Both the position numbers and the translations under genes were made by a program. Positions 26,048 to 34,637 of a DNA stretch of 64,000 nt are shown piece after piece. How positions within the stretch are numbered: the first letter of the stretch is position 1; every line of letters begins with the position of its first letter. Under the pieces are notes generated by a model that was not told the DNA's origin, made no database searches, and saw only the letters and a list, made by a program, of their open reading frames with translations. This stretch comes from Bradyrhizobium sp. CCBAU 51627. GTDB lineage: Bacteria; Pseudomonadota; Alphaproteobacteria; Rhizobiales; Xanthobacteraceae. The DNA is taken from positions 113,014-177,013 of the forward strand of contig NZ_LBJG01000022.1 of the NCBI RefSeq assembly GCF_028128765.1. Direction: 5' to 3'.

Positions 26048-27101
26048 CGCCGCCCCGAAGCTCGCTCTTGGCCTCCTCGGACAACAGGACCTGCGCGCCC
26101 CGCATGACGATTTCGGACCCGGATGGGATGTCCCGGACGACGTAATCGTCATCGGAGACCGGCTGGTCCGTGCTGATCGGATGCCGTCGGAAGCTGTCGG
26201 AGCTTACACGCAGGTAGACCCACGACCGGCCCTGCCATCGCACGATGGCGGTGTCCTCGATGAACACGCCATCATAGGTGTTGCCCGACGGCACATAGAC
26301 CGTGGTGTTCATGCCGGGCAGCAGGCCGCTGCCGCCCGGCACGGAGAAGAAATAGCTCAATCCCTGAATGCGAGGGTCGGTGCGCGTTGCCGGAGAGATG
26401 TACTGCAGATCGATATTCGCATTCCGCGTCGGCGCCTGCGCCAGCGCCGTTCCCGGAGTGCCGGTGACGGTCGTGCCGGGCGGCAGCGTCACCTGCACCA
26501 GAAACTCATCACGTTCGATCAGCCTGACGACGGCCGGCGAACGCTCGACGATTCCCCGGCCGATGACCGGCCCCCATTCCTGCTGTGCAGTTGCCGCCAG
26601 CGTCCTGAGCTGTGATTCCGCCGCGGTCAGCGCCGCCTTGTCGACCCGCCATGTTCCCTCTGCGGTCTCGGCTTCCTTCTTTGGGAGGGCGGCGGAGTCG
26701 ACGAGATTTTTGGTCCGGTCGTATGCGCTCTTTGCGACTTCGAGCTTGGCCTGCGCTGTCTGGAGTTGGGCTTGCGCATTGGCGTAGCTGTTGGCCAGCT
26801 CCGTAATGCGCGAGATATCGAGCACGGCGCCATAGGCGCGGAATTGCTCGGGATGGGGAGCCGCTTGCAGAGCTGCGGTTTCGAGCCCGACCTGAGCCTG
26901 CTGGCTCGGCGTCAGCTTGACCACCGGCTGGTCGCTGTTTGCGGTGCGGGAAGGCTCAGTGCGGCCCGAATTCGGTTTGTCCGGCTGTGTCTCTGCAGCA
27001 GCTCGCTGGACAGAGCCCGTGACGGCACAGGTGCCGGCGACGAGCACCAGCACGCAGACTGCGGTCGCTACGCCGCGCCGGGAGGTTTCCGTAAGAGTCA
27101 T
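26037..27101 (-). CDS. RND periplasmic adaptor (membrane fusion protein, CzcB-like)
   Basis: A 354-residue adaptor. It has an N-terminal membrane or signal segment (VATAVCVLVLVAGTCAVTG), then VVKLTPSQQAQVGLETAA, and an alpha-helical hairpin rich in A and Q (ANSYANAQAQLQTAQAKLEVAKSAYDRT is read in two parts). A beta-barrel part follows with LLPGMNTTVYVPSG. It couples the RND pump to an outer-membrane channel. ATG at 27101 is preferred to a TTG at 27155 because it puts the hydrophobic segment near the start. First gene of the two-gene pump operon. Confidence 0.82.
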   Translation of the reverse strand: MTLTETSRRGVATAVCVLVLVAGTCAVTGSVQRAAAETQPDKPNSGRTEPSRTANSDQPVVKLTPSQQAQVGLETAALQAAPHPEQFRAYGAVLDISRITELANSYANAQAQLQTAQAKLEVAKSAYDRTKNLVDSAALPKKEAETAEGTWRVDKAALTAAESQLRTLAATAQQEWGPVIGRGIVERSPAVVRLIERDEFLVQVTLPPGTTVTGTPGTALAQAPTRNANIDLQYISPATRTDPRIQGLSYFFSVPGGSGLLPGMNTTVYVPSGNTYDGVFIEDTAIVRWQGRSWVYLRVSSDSFRRHPISTDQPVSDDDYVVRDIPSGSEIVMRGAQVLLSEEAKSELRGGDDD

Positions 27102-27331
27102 CAGCCTGTTAGCAGTTGTCGGAACCAGCTTATTGACCAAAATGGCAGGCGGCAAGGCGCCGGTTGCACCTCCGCCACGTCTGCGATGGTTGGTGTGCGT
27201 GGCTGCGACGCCGCGATCGTGCCCGCTTGGCTCACGCCTGTTTGAAACTTCCGGCGGCCTGAGGCGTAGCTCCTTGTGATAGTTTCGTGGCGATATGATA
27301 GTTTCCTGGCGATCCCTGAAGGATTCTCGGC

Positions 27332-27541
27332 ATGAACCCGATCGACCTGGTGGTGACCGTTTGTGCGGTGCTCTCGCCTGCGACCTGCGAGGAACAACGT
27401 CTGGTGCTCAACTTTGGCGGGTCGCCGGCGCAGTGCTCCATGGCCGCGCCGCCCTATATTGCGCAATGGGTCGGCGAGCATCCGAAATGGCAGGCGGTGC
27501 GCTGGCGCTGCGAGTATCCGCACACGCATGACAAGGCGTAA
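27332..27541 (+). CDS. Small conserved-looking protein of unknown function
   Basis: A 69-residue protein beginning MNPIDLVVTVCAVLSPATC. It has four cysteines and a C-terminal part AQWVGEHPKWQAVRWRCEYP that looks like real, constrained protein rather than random frame. The N-terminus is hydrophobic but short for a signal peptide. It stands alone between the RND adaptor and a convergent exported protein gene. Function unknown. Confidence 0.55.
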   Translation: MNPIDLVVTVCAVLSPATCEEQRLVLNFGGSPAQCSMAAPPYIAQWVGEHPKWQAVRWRCEYPHTHDKA

Positions 27542-27545
27542 GCCG

Positions 27546-27893
27546 CTACTTGGTGCAGTCCTTCAGATCCTTGTCGGCGATCGAAAACACCGCATCCGCC
27601 TTGATCTCGATGTCGCGAACGACGCATTGCCGTGAATTGGGATAGCTGACCTTGGCGTCGTAGCGGCCGGGCTCGACGCCTGTGATGCGCAGCCGCTCGT
27701 CATGGTCGACCTCCTTGTCCTTGTCGTTCAGACACTGGTTCGGGCCCCAATCGGTCTTGCCTGAGGGGGCGAGTTGGAAGCCGGAGATCGTCTCGCTCGT
27801 CAGATTCCAAAGCCGGATGCCCTTGCCCTTGGTCTGCGCGGCGGCTTCGCCGGCAAGCGTCAACAACGCGATCAAAGCTGCAATCCAACGCAT
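27546..27893 (-). CDS. Exported protein of unknown function
   Basis: A 115-residue protein with signal peptide (residues 1-19, ending AAAQ) and GGAGGA before the ATG at 27893. The mature part reads as a small beta-rich domain (IRLWNLTSETISGFQLAPSG, then YDAKVSYPNSRQCVVRDIEI) with three cysteines. No domain name recognised. It follows the pentapeptide protein gene by 26 bp on the same strand, so it is probably the last gene of the ABC cassette operon. Confidence 0.75.
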   Translation of the reverse strand: MRWIAALIALLTLAGEAAAQTKGKGIRLWNLTSETISGFQLAPSGKTDWGPNQCLNDKDKEVDHDERLRITGVEPGRYDAKVSYPNSRQCVVRDIEIKADAVFSIADKDLKDCTK

Positions 27894-27919
27894 CAGCCAG
27901 TCCTCCCAAAGGCGGGCCG

Positions 27920-28723
27920 TCATTTCCTGATCAGGCGCTCGCGGTTCTTTGCCTTGTCGAGATTCTTGGCGCGGTCAAGGCCGTTCGGTGCGATCAGCTT
28001 CGCTGAGACGAGGTCGGCGCCGTCGAAATCGGCACCGATGACGATGGCGCCGGTCAGATCGGCTCCGCCGAGCTCGGCGCCTTTCAGTGATGCACCGCTG
28101 AGGTCGGCGTCCCTGAGGACCGCGAATTCGAGGTCGGCGCGCGACAAATCGGCGTTGCGCGCGTTCAGCCGCTCCAGATTGGCGGATCTCAGCACCGCGC
28201 GCATCAGCCCCATCGACTGGTTGCGCATATCGGCGCCGAGATTGGCGTCCGCGATCGAGGCGCCGACCATGCTTGCGCCGGTGAGATCGGCGGCGATGCG
28301 CGCCCCCGACAGGTTCGCGCCGTCGAAACGCGCGCGGGCCATTTGCGATGCGAACAGATGGGCGCCCTTCAGGCTTGCGCCGGTAAGATCCGCATCCAGC
28401 AGCCACGCCTGATCGAGGATTGCACGGTCAAGCTTGGCGTTTCGGAGCTTGGTCTTGTTGAGCCGCGCGGCGCGGAGAACTGCGTTGGACAGGTCGAGTC
28501 CCGAGAGATCGAGGCCCGAGAGGCGTTTGCCGGTGAAATCGGCAGGCTGCGCAGCGCTCGCTTTGGCCAGCACGGCCTCGACCTCCGGCCTGGTCATTTC
28601 GGCCGAGACCATCGCGGGGGAGGTCAGGTCGACGCCACGCATCATGTCCTGCGCGCCCGCCGTCATCGTGACGAGTGCAAGACCAAGCGCTGCAAGCGTT
28701 GCGAGGGCGACCGTCCGCGTCAT
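27920..28723 (-). CDS. Exported pentapeptide-repeat protein
   Basis: A 267-residue protein with a signal peptide and a long run of A(D/N)LxG pentapeptides from about residue 60 to 245, for example LSGLDLSGLDLSNAVLRAA and ADLTGASLKGAHL. Such repeats fold as a right-handed quadrilateral beta helix. The role is unknown; in this cluster it could scaffold periplasmic proteins. It lies 47 bp downstream of an ABC ATPase gene. Start chosen as the second of two adjacent ATGs (28726, 28723) by distance from GGAG. Confidence 0.85.
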   Translation of the reverse strand: MTRTVALATLAALGLALVTMTAGAQDMMRGVDLTSPAMVSAEMTRPEVEAVLAKASAAQPADFTGKRLSGLDLSGLDLSNAVLRAARLNKTKLRNAKLDRAILDQAWLLDADLTGASLKGAHLFASQMARARFDGANLSGARIAADLTGASMVGASIADANLGADMRNQSMGLMRAVLRSANLERLNARNADLSRADLEFAVLRDADLSGASLKGAELGGADLTGAIVIGADFDGADLVSAKLIAPNGLDRAKNLDKAKNRERLIRK

Positions 28724-28770
28724 CATCAACTCCGCCGCCGGCCTTTCTAGCACGTTCGCCGAGCGAGCGC

Positions 28771-29499
28771 CTAAGAGATATCGCGCTCGGCGCGGCCGTC
28801 TTGAATTCGCTGGGCGAGGCTGGCCTTGATCGCGGCAATTTCGGCCTCGCCGCGTGTATCGCGTGGGATGTCGATCGGCACCTCAGCCACGATCCGTGCT
28901 GGCCGTGGCGACAGGAAGAACAGCCGATCGCCCAGCCGCACTGCATCGTCCAGGCTGTGTGTCACCAAAAGCGTCATCACCGGCCGGCTCGCAACCAGCG
29001 TCGCGATCTCGTCGCGCAGGCGTCCGGCGAGGGCGTCATCGAGCGATGCGAGCGGTTCGTCAAGCACCAAAAGATCCGGCTCGACGGCGAAAGCGCGGGC
29101 GAGCGCGACGCGGCGGGCGAGACCCAGCGACAACTCGCCGGGAAAATGGCTGCGATGCGCTTCCAGCTCGAGGATTTTGAACAGCTCCGACAGCTTCGCG
29201 TCGGTGACGTCAGGCGCAGCTAACCGCACATTCTGCTCGACCGAGCGCCACGGCAATAGTCGCGGCTCCTGAAAGACCATGCCGATGCGCGCCTGCGGCG
29301 GGCGCGCGACATGGCCGTCGAAGTCGCGATCGAGCCCGAGAATGATACGCAGCATCGTGCTCTTGCCGCAGCCGGACGGCCCGATCAGCACGCCGACCTC
29401 GCCGGATTGCAGCGCGAAGCTGACCGGTGCCAGCACCTCGTGCGTGCCGCCCGCAGCGCTGCTGTAGGTCTTGCCTGTGATATCGACCTCAAGCCGCAC
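28771..29499 (-). CDS. ABC transporter ATPase (nitrate/sulfonate/taurine type)
   Basis: A 242-residue ATPase. Walker A is GPSGCGKST, Q-loop VFQEPRLLPW, Walker B LLVLDEP, and H-loop VTHSLDDAV. The signature motif is LSLGLARR instead of the usual LSGGMRQR, a weakened form. It overlaps the permease gene by 11 bp. It energises the importer formed with the next two genes. Confidence 0.88.
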   Translation of the reverse strand: MRLEVDITGKTYSSAAGGTHEVLAPVSFALQSGEVGVLIGPSGCGKSTMLRIILGLDRDFDGHVARPPQARIGMVFQEPRLLPWRSVEQNVRLAAPDVTDAKLSELFKILELEAHRSHFPGELSLGLARRVALARAFAVEPDLLVLDEPLASLDDALAGRLRDEIATLVASRPVMTLLVTHSLDDAVRLGDRLFFLSPRPARIVAEVPIDIPRDTRGEAEIAAIKASLAQRIQDGRAERDIS

Positions 29500-30226
29500 G
29501 GGGCCGCCACCGCGTTGCGCGGGCCTCGAACGGCTGCACCAGCGCCGTCTCGATCACGAGCACGACCGCCGCGAATGTCAGGGAATAAGCGAGCAGGCGC
29601 GGCGTGTCGAACAGCTGGAAGGCGACGCCGATCTCGAAACCGACCCCATTCGGACGTCCCAGCAACTCGGCAACCAGGACGATCTTCCACACCAGCGACA
29701 GGCCGGAGCGGGCGGAGGCCGCGATATAGGGCGCAAGCTGCGGCAGCACGACATGGCGGAACGCGCGCCAGCGCGGCATCGCGAACACGCTCGCCATCTC
29801 GTCCAGCGAGCGGTCGAGCGCGCGCGTGCCCTCGCGCAAGGTGACGACCGCCGTCGGCAACTTGTTGATGGCGATTGCCGCGATCGCGGCGGCCTCGGTG
29901 AGCCCGGCCCAGATATAGGCCAGCACGATCACCACCAGCGCCGGCAGGTTGAGCAGCAGGATCAGCCAGGGATCGCCGAGCCGGTCGGCGAGCTTGACCC
30001 GTCCCATCAGATAGCCGATGGCGCTGCCGAGCGACATCGCCAGCACGAAAGCGAGCGCGACGCGCGCCAGCGTTGCGCCGAGATGCAGGAACAGCGCGCC
30101 GCTCGCGGCTTCAGCGATGATGACATTGAGCACCGCGGGCGGGGACGGCAGCTTCGCGCCGCCGACGAACAGCGCGGCTGTCCACCAGATCGCGAGAAAC
30201 AGGGCGAAAGAGAGAAGCCGCAGCAC
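29489..30226 (-). CDS. ABC transporter permease (SsuC/TauC type)
   Basis: A 245-residue inner-membrane permease of the binding-protein-dependent type with about six hydrophobic segments. The coupling loop is recognisable in ALDRSLDEMASVFAMPRWRA followed by VVLPQLAPYIAASARSG (E-A/M-A...G-like region). A GTG at 30226 is taken as start: it lies one base after the binding-protein stop and has GGAGA upstream, whereas the open frame upstream covers that gene. Confidence 0.85.
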   Translation of the reverse strand: MLRLLSFALFLAIWWTAALFVGGAKLPSPPAVLNVIIAEAASGALFLHLGATLARVALAFVLAMSLGSAIGYLMGRVKLADRLGDPWLILLLNLPALVVIVLAYIWAGLTEAAAIAAIAINKLPTAVVTLREGTRALDRSLDEMASVFAMPRWRAFRHVVLPQLAPYIAASARSGLSLVWKIVLVAELLGRPNGVGFEIGVAFQLFDTPRLLAYSLTFAAVVLVIETALVQPFEARATRWRPRAA

Positions 30227-30227
30227 C

Positions 30228-31202
30228 TCAGTCTCCGGAACCTGCGTGATAGAACGTGCCGGGATCGAGCTCGGCTGCCGGACCGACAAGGTCCCGGCCG
30301 CCAATGTCGGCGAGCACGCGATAGAGCACGCGTGCATCGGCCTCTTCGTCACTGATGCTCCGGCGCGGAATACCATCGCGATAACGGTCGCGATAGGTCT
30401 TCAGCATGGCCGGATCGGTCGCGCCGGTGAGTGCGGCGATCTTGTCCCAGGCCGCATCCGAACTGACCAGCAGTTGCTTGGCCTTGCGCGTCATGGCGAT
30501 GAAACGTGCCACGGCGTCGCGATGGCTCGCGGCCCAGCCCTCGTCGAAGACATAGCCGACCGCGGACACCGCGCCCTTGGCGCCGAGCTTGGGCAGAATT
30601 TCCTCGATGCCGACGAGGCGCCTGAAACCCTTGGCCTCGAGCTGGGCACAGAAATTCCAGAAATTGAGGCTTGCATCCATCTCGCCGTCGAGCGCCTTGG
30701 CCGCGATCAGGGGCGGAGCGCCATAGACGATGGTCGCATCCGTCTTCAGGTCGATGCCATCCTGTTTCATCCGCGCTTGCAGCAGCAGCCAGCTCTTGTC
30801 GATCGGCCCGCCGCCGACGGCAAGCTTGCGGCCCTTCAGATCGGCCAGCGTCTTGATCGGCGAGGCTGCCGGCACCATCACGGCGCCGAGCGCGCTGGAA
30901 TAGGGATAGAAGGTCAGCTTGGCGCCCAGCGCGCGCTCGCGCGACACCCAGAGCCAGTCCGACAGCATAATGTCGGCATTGCCGGCGCGGAGCGCGATCT
31001 TGCCGGCCTCGGGACTCGCAAGCTCAGTGACCTCGAGCGAAAGGTTGGCCTCCTTGTCGAGTCCGGCCTGCCGGATGGTCGCCAGTTCCCAGGAGAACGT
31101 TCCGGTCTTCTGCACGGCCAGACGGATGGTGTCCGCAGCCTGGGCCGCCGTGCCGCACGCCAGCCCGATCGCGAGCGCCAATGTCCGTGCCAAAACTCTC
31201 AT
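30228..31202 (-). CDS. ABC transporter substrate-binding protein (NMT1/SsuA-like)
   Basis: A 324-residue exported binding protein with a signal peptide ending AAQA (about residue 22). Features of the NMT1/SsuA family include IRLAVQKTGTFSWELATIRQ and LKGRKLAVGGGPIDKSW. First gene of an operon binding protein-permease-ATPase-pentapeptide protein-exported protein. Its ligand is unknown. Location within the quinoprotein island suggests a compound tied to alcohol oxidation, such as PQQ or a metal chelate, but this is speculation. Confidence 0.85.
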   Translation of the reverse strand: MRVLARTLALAIGLACGTAAQAADTIRLAVQKTGTFSWELATIRQAGLDKEANLSLEVTELASPEAGKIALRAGNADIMLSDWLWVSRERALGAKLTFYPYSSALGAVMVPAASPIKTLADLKGRKLAVGGGPIDKSWLLLQARMKQDGIDLKTDATIVYGAPPLIAAKALDGEMDASLNFWNFCAQLEAKGFRRLVGIEEILPKLGAKGAVSAVGYVFDEGWAASHRDAVARFIAMTRKAKQLLVSSDAAWDKIAALTGATDPAMLKTYRDRYRDGIPRRSISDEEADARVLYRVLADIGGRDLVGPAAELDPGTFYHAGSGD

Positions 31203-31288
31203 CACTTGTGAGCCATTTCCTCTGACGGAGTGCTTTTCAGGACAATACGCATAGCATAGCTTCCATCGCAACCAGCGGGAGGACGCTC

Positions 31289-31648
31289 ATGAGTTTTGCG
31301 GGACGGGTACGACCGATTGTCGCCGCCGGGGTCGTGCTCGCGGCGGCGGTCACCGCGGCGTGGGCCGAGGAGGCAAACGACTATCCGACATCAGCGCGCG
31401 CGGAATATGTCTATGGCTGCATGAAGGCCAATGGCGAGACGCGGCAGGCGATTGAGCAATGCTCCTGTTCGATCGACGTGGTCGCCTCGATCGTGCCCTA
31501 TGAAAGATATGTCACTGCCGAGACGGCGCTCAGCATGTCCCAGGTCCGCGGCAATCTCGGCACCCAGTTCAGGACGTCGGAGCAGGCGAATGCGGCCGTG
31601 AATGATTTGCGCCGGGCGCAGGCTGAGGCCGAGGTGAGGTGTTTCTAG
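31289..31648 (+). CDS. Exported protein of unknown function
   Basis: A 119-residue protein with a signal peptide (residues 1-26, ending AWAE) and GGGAGGA before the ATG. Three of its cysteines fall in YGCMKANGETRQAIEQCSCSID; a fourth is next to the C-terminus. The pattern suggests disulfides in the periplasm. Divergent from the binding-protein gene, 86 bp away. No family recognised. Confidence 0.75.
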   Translation: MSFAGRVRPIVAAGVVLAAAVTAAWAEEANDYPTSARAEYVYGCMKANGETRQAIEQCSCSIDVVASIVPYERYVTAETALSMSQVRGNLGTQFRTSEQANAAVNDLRRAQAEAEVRCF

Positions 31649-31672
31649 CTGTTACGGCATAGAAGGTACAAT

Positions 31673-31821
31673 CCCTTCTCCCCTTGTGGGAGAAGGTGGC
31701 GCGAAGCGCCGGATGAGGGGTTATGTCGGCAAATTCCGGCGAGGGAAGTGTGTGCTGAGACATACCCCTCACCGTCTCGCCGCTATCGCGGCGATCCACC
31801 CTCTCCCACAAGGGGAGAGGG
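31673..31821. repeat. Inverted pair of palindromic intergenic repeats
   Basis: Two copies of a roughly 50-bp palindromic unit face each other across a 40-bp spacer. The left unit runs CCTTCTCCCCTTGTGGGAG then GGCGCGAAGCGCC; the right unit is its inverse, ending CTCTCCCACAAGGGGAGAGG. The arrangement is like a REP/BIME element. It lies between an exported protein gene and the SoxYZ-like gene and may end both transcripts. Confidence 0.75.
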
Positions 31822-31833
31822 AAACAGAGCGTC

Positions 31834-32652
31834 TCACGTCCCCGGCTTCTCCACGTCCCACTCATGGCGGAACACGTGCCCCTCCGTGTCCTTGGCTTCC
31901 GCACGGAAGCGCTTGGCGCCATTGGAAACATAGGTGAAGCGCAGATTGGGATCTTCCGAGATCGAGATGCCGCCTTCCATCGACAGCACGGGGCTGTCGT
32001 CCTGCGTCAGCTTCAGCTGGTTGATGAAGAAGGCGGGAATATAGAGCTGCGTGACCTGGTCCATCTGAAGGCCGGAATTGTTGGGATGGCCGATCATGAT
32101 CTGCGCCTCGCGGATGCGGCTTGCCGGCGCGTCCTCGCGCGCGAATTGCCGATAGCGCATCTGGCCAAGGCGATTGTTGGCCTCCTCGGCATTCTTGCCG
32201 GCCGGTGCCGAGCACCCGCCTGATGCCTTCACGTAGGTCTTGGAGACGTAGAGCTGGCCGTCGCTGAGCTCAGCGACCGCATGGACGTCGGTGTAATTGT
32301 TGACGCGCACGCGCGTGGAAATCTCGGTGACGTTGGCGTCCGCGCCAAGCTCGAATTTCGCCGCCATCGGCGCCGGATTGCGATCGATCACCAGCGTGAT
32401 CGATCGGATGCGGCGGCTATCTGCCGGCGACAGCTTGCTGCGCAGGGTCACCGGTACGATGGCCGCATCCTCGGCGCGATAGGGCATCTCGATGGCGATG
32501 ACGCCGTTGCCGTCGTTCATCGGACGGTTGCTGAAAATGTCCTGCACCAGACCCGGCCAGGGATCGTAGGCCTCTTCCGCGCTGGCAGGCAGCGCGAAGG
32601 CGATGCCGAGCAAGGCGGCGATCAGGGGCAGGCGGCGTGTGCATCCCGTCAT
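31834..32652 (-). CDS. Quinoprotein-associated SoxYZ-like carrier protein
   Basis: A 272-residue exported protein with signal peptide (about residues 1-26). The N-terminal two thirds resemble SoxY and the C-terminal part (KLTQDDSPVLSMEGGISISEDP) resembles SoxZ, giving a fused SoxYZ-like carrier known near PQQ dehydrogenases. The carrier cysteine lies in KASGGCSAPAGK, an internal form of the SoxY GGCGG tail. The function in quinoprotein systems is not established. It lies 52 bp downstream of the zinc metallohydrolase gene on the same strand, and the two belong to one operon. The start could also be a TTG at 32658. Confidence 0.85.
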   Translation of the reverse strand: MTGCTRRLPLIAALLGIAFALPASAEEAYDPWPGLVQDIFSNRPMNDGNGVIAIEMPYRAEDAAIVPVTLRSKLSPADSRRIRSITLVIDRNPAPMAAKFELGADANVTEISTRVRVNNYTDVHAVAELSDGQLYVSKTYVKASGGCSAPAGKNAEEANNRLGQMRYRQFAREDAPASRIREAQIMIGHPNNSGLQMDQVTQLYIPAFFINQLKLTQDDSPVLSMEGGISISEDPNLRFTYVSNGAKRFRAEAKDTEGHVFRHEWDVEKPGT

Positions 32653-32704
32653 GGTCAAGGTGCTCGGCGGACGACGCAGTTACCTGACTAAGGTAGCGCG
32701 CCCG

Positions 32705-33631
32705 CTACTCCCATTCAATTTCAGAAAATGCTGCGGTTGCGTTGCGGGCGTTGTAATCATCGAACAGTTCCCAGTGCGATCGCTCGGTCGCCGCAGCCTT
32801 TTCGGCGGCGGTTCGGATCGGCTCGCCTTTCTTGTTCGAGTTGCGGACGTCCGACAGCAGCGTCGAAAGATAATGCCGCTCATCGGCCAGCGCCGCTGGC
32901 CAATCGCTCACAGGACCGTGACCGGGAACGACGCGGACCGCCGGGACGGCTTCCAGCTCCTTCAGCAAAGTGAGCCAGCCGCGAATGCTGCCATCCATCA
33001 CCGGGATATGGCGGAGAAAGACGAGGTCGCCCGCGAACAACGTCTTCGTGGTTTCGTCGAACACCGTCAGGTCGCTGTCGCTGTGCGCGGGCGGCCAGGC
33101 CCGCAAAGTGAGTTGGCGGGACCCGAGGTCGAGCGTCATCGTGTCTTTCACGAGCAGGGTGGGCGGCACGATCTTCACGGGATCGATCAATTCGGCGCCC
33201 ATGATGCGCCGGAAATTGTCGAGATAATAAGGCCCGCGCGTCGCCAGCGCCTGCGGCAGCTTGCTGTGGCCAACGAAGCTGGTTCCGGCTCCGACAAAGG
33301 CGGCATTGCCGAAGACATGGTCGGGATGGCCGTGGGTGTTGATGACGTAACGAATCGGCTTGCTGGTGTGGGCCCGCACTGCGGCCAGCAGTTCCTCGCC
33401 CTCGCGAAGGCTGCCCCCAGTATCGATCACGGCCACTGCCTCTTCGCCGACGATGAAGCCGACATTGGCGATGTCGCCCTCATTCTGGCGCGTCATCAGC
33501 GCGATGGTCCCGGAGTGCACGAAGATTCCGGGCGCGACTTCGCTCACAGGCAATTCGGGCGGGCCTGCGCGTGCTACCGTAATGACGCCCAGCAGGGTCA
33601 AGGCGGCGATCTTTGACGCGAGATGAGACAC
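32705..33631 (-). CDS. Quinoprotein relay-type zinc metallohydrolase (metallo-beta-lactamase fold)
   Basis: A 308-residue exported MBL-fold protein; signal peptide about residues 1-22. The zinc motif THGHPDH is at residues 99-105 and further ligands appear in [19 protein letters not shown] and VPGHGPV. It matches the 'quinoprotein relay system zinc metallohydrolase' group found with SoxYZ-like carriers and PQQ enzymes; it may release a group from the carrier cysteine, but the reaction is unknown. The start is a GTG at 33631. It precedes the SoxYZ-like gene in a two-gene operon. Confidence 0.85.
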   Translation of the reverse strand: MSHLASKIAALTLLGVITVARAGPPELPVSEVAPGIFVHSGTIALMTRQNEGDIANVGFIVGEEAVAVIDTGGSLREGEELLAAVRAHTSKPIRYVINTHGHPDHVFGNAAFVGAGTSFVGHSKLPQALATRGPYYLDNFRRIMGAELIDPVKIVPPTLLVKDTMTLDLGSRQLTLRAWPPAHSDSDLTVFDETTKTLFAGDLVFLRHIPVMDGSIRGWLTLLKELEAVPAVRVVPGHGPVSDWPAALADERHYLSTLLSDVRNSNKKGEPIRTAAEKAAATERSHWELFDDYNARNATAAFSEIEWE

Positions 33632-33758
33632 TCTTTCGCCTCAGTTCAGGGTTCACTGCTTTGCACTGCAGCACGACAAGCCAACGCAAAGCTTGGCAAA
33701 ACATGATGCGTCCATGCGGTGTATGGATAGCATTCGAATGAAACGAGGAGGAAGCGCG

Positions 33759-34637
33759 ATGGAGGCCGGACGACATCGTCGCTGGTTATTTTCACTTTGT
33801 CTGATCGTGGCGTCCTGTGCGATCGGCAACGTCGCCCGCGCGCAGACGACCGATGGTGGTGACCTCTCGTTCGAGCTGGTCGATCCGAAGGTGTTGCGCG
33901 TCTGCGCCGACCCGCGCAACATGCCGTTCTCCAACGAGAAGGGCGAGGGGATCGAGAACAAGCTCGCCGAGCTGTTCGCGGAGAAGCTCCAGAAGAAGCT
34001 CGACTACGTGTTCTTCCCGCAGGCCACCGGCTTCGTGCGCATGACGCTGGGCGCCCATCGTTGCGACGTCATCATGGGATTTCCGCAAGGCGACGAGCTC
34101 GTGCAGGGTACAAATCCCTACTACCGCACGACCTACGCGCTGGTCGCGAAGATCGGGAGCGGCCTTGAGGATGTCGATACGCTCGAGGATCCCAGATTGA
34201 AGGGCAAGCACGTCGGCATCATCGCCGGCACGCCGCCGGCGACCAATATGGCCATTGCGGGGCTGATGAGCGACGCAAAACCCTATCCACTGATGATCGA
34301 CACCCGCTACGACAATTCGGCGCAGGCGATGATCGACGATCTCACCGCGGGCAAGATCGAAGCTGGCGTGTTGTGGGGACCGATGGCGGGATACTACGCC
34401 AAGAAGGCCGGCTCGCTGCACGTGACCCCGCTGGTGAAGGAAACGACCGGTCCCAAGCTGGTCTATCGCATCGGCATGGGCGTGCGCGCTGCCGACCAGA
34501 ACTGGAAGCGGCAGCTCAACAAGCTGATCCAGGAGAACCAGGGCGAGATCAACAAGATCCTGCTCGATTTCGGCGTGCCGCTGCTCGACGAAAACGACCG
34601 GCCGCTCGGTGCGGAGACGGCCAAGAAGTCGCCATGA
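33759..34637 (+). CDS. Quinoprotein dehydrogenase-associated binding protein (MoxJ/XoxJ-like)
   Basis: A 292-residue periplasmic family 3 binding protein; signal peptide ends at ARAQ near residue 26. It starts the mature fold with LRVCADPRNMPFSNEKGEG and has VIMGFPQGDELVQGTNPYY, the pattern of quinoprotein-associated binding proteins of the MoxJ type. AGGAGGA seven bases before the ATG at 33759 fixes the start. It overlaps the next gene by ATGA. It is a paralogue in role, not a close copy, of the protein at 18231. XoxJ-type proteins are thought to help activate XoxF. Confidence 0.88.
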   Translation: MEAGRHRRWLFSLCLIVASCAIGNVARAQTTDGGDLSFELVDPKVLRVCADPRNMPFSNEKGEGIENKLAELFAEKLQKKLDYVFFPQATGFVRMTLGAHRCDVIMGFPQGDELVQGTNPYYRTTYALVAKIGSGLEDVDTLEDPRLKGKHVGIIAGTPPATNMAIAGLMSDAKPYPLMIDTRYDNSAQAMIDDLTAGKIEAGVLWGPMAGYYAKKAGSLHVTPLVKETTGPKLVYRIGMGVRAADQNWKRQLNKLIQENQGEINKILLDFGVPLLDENDRPLGAETAKKSP

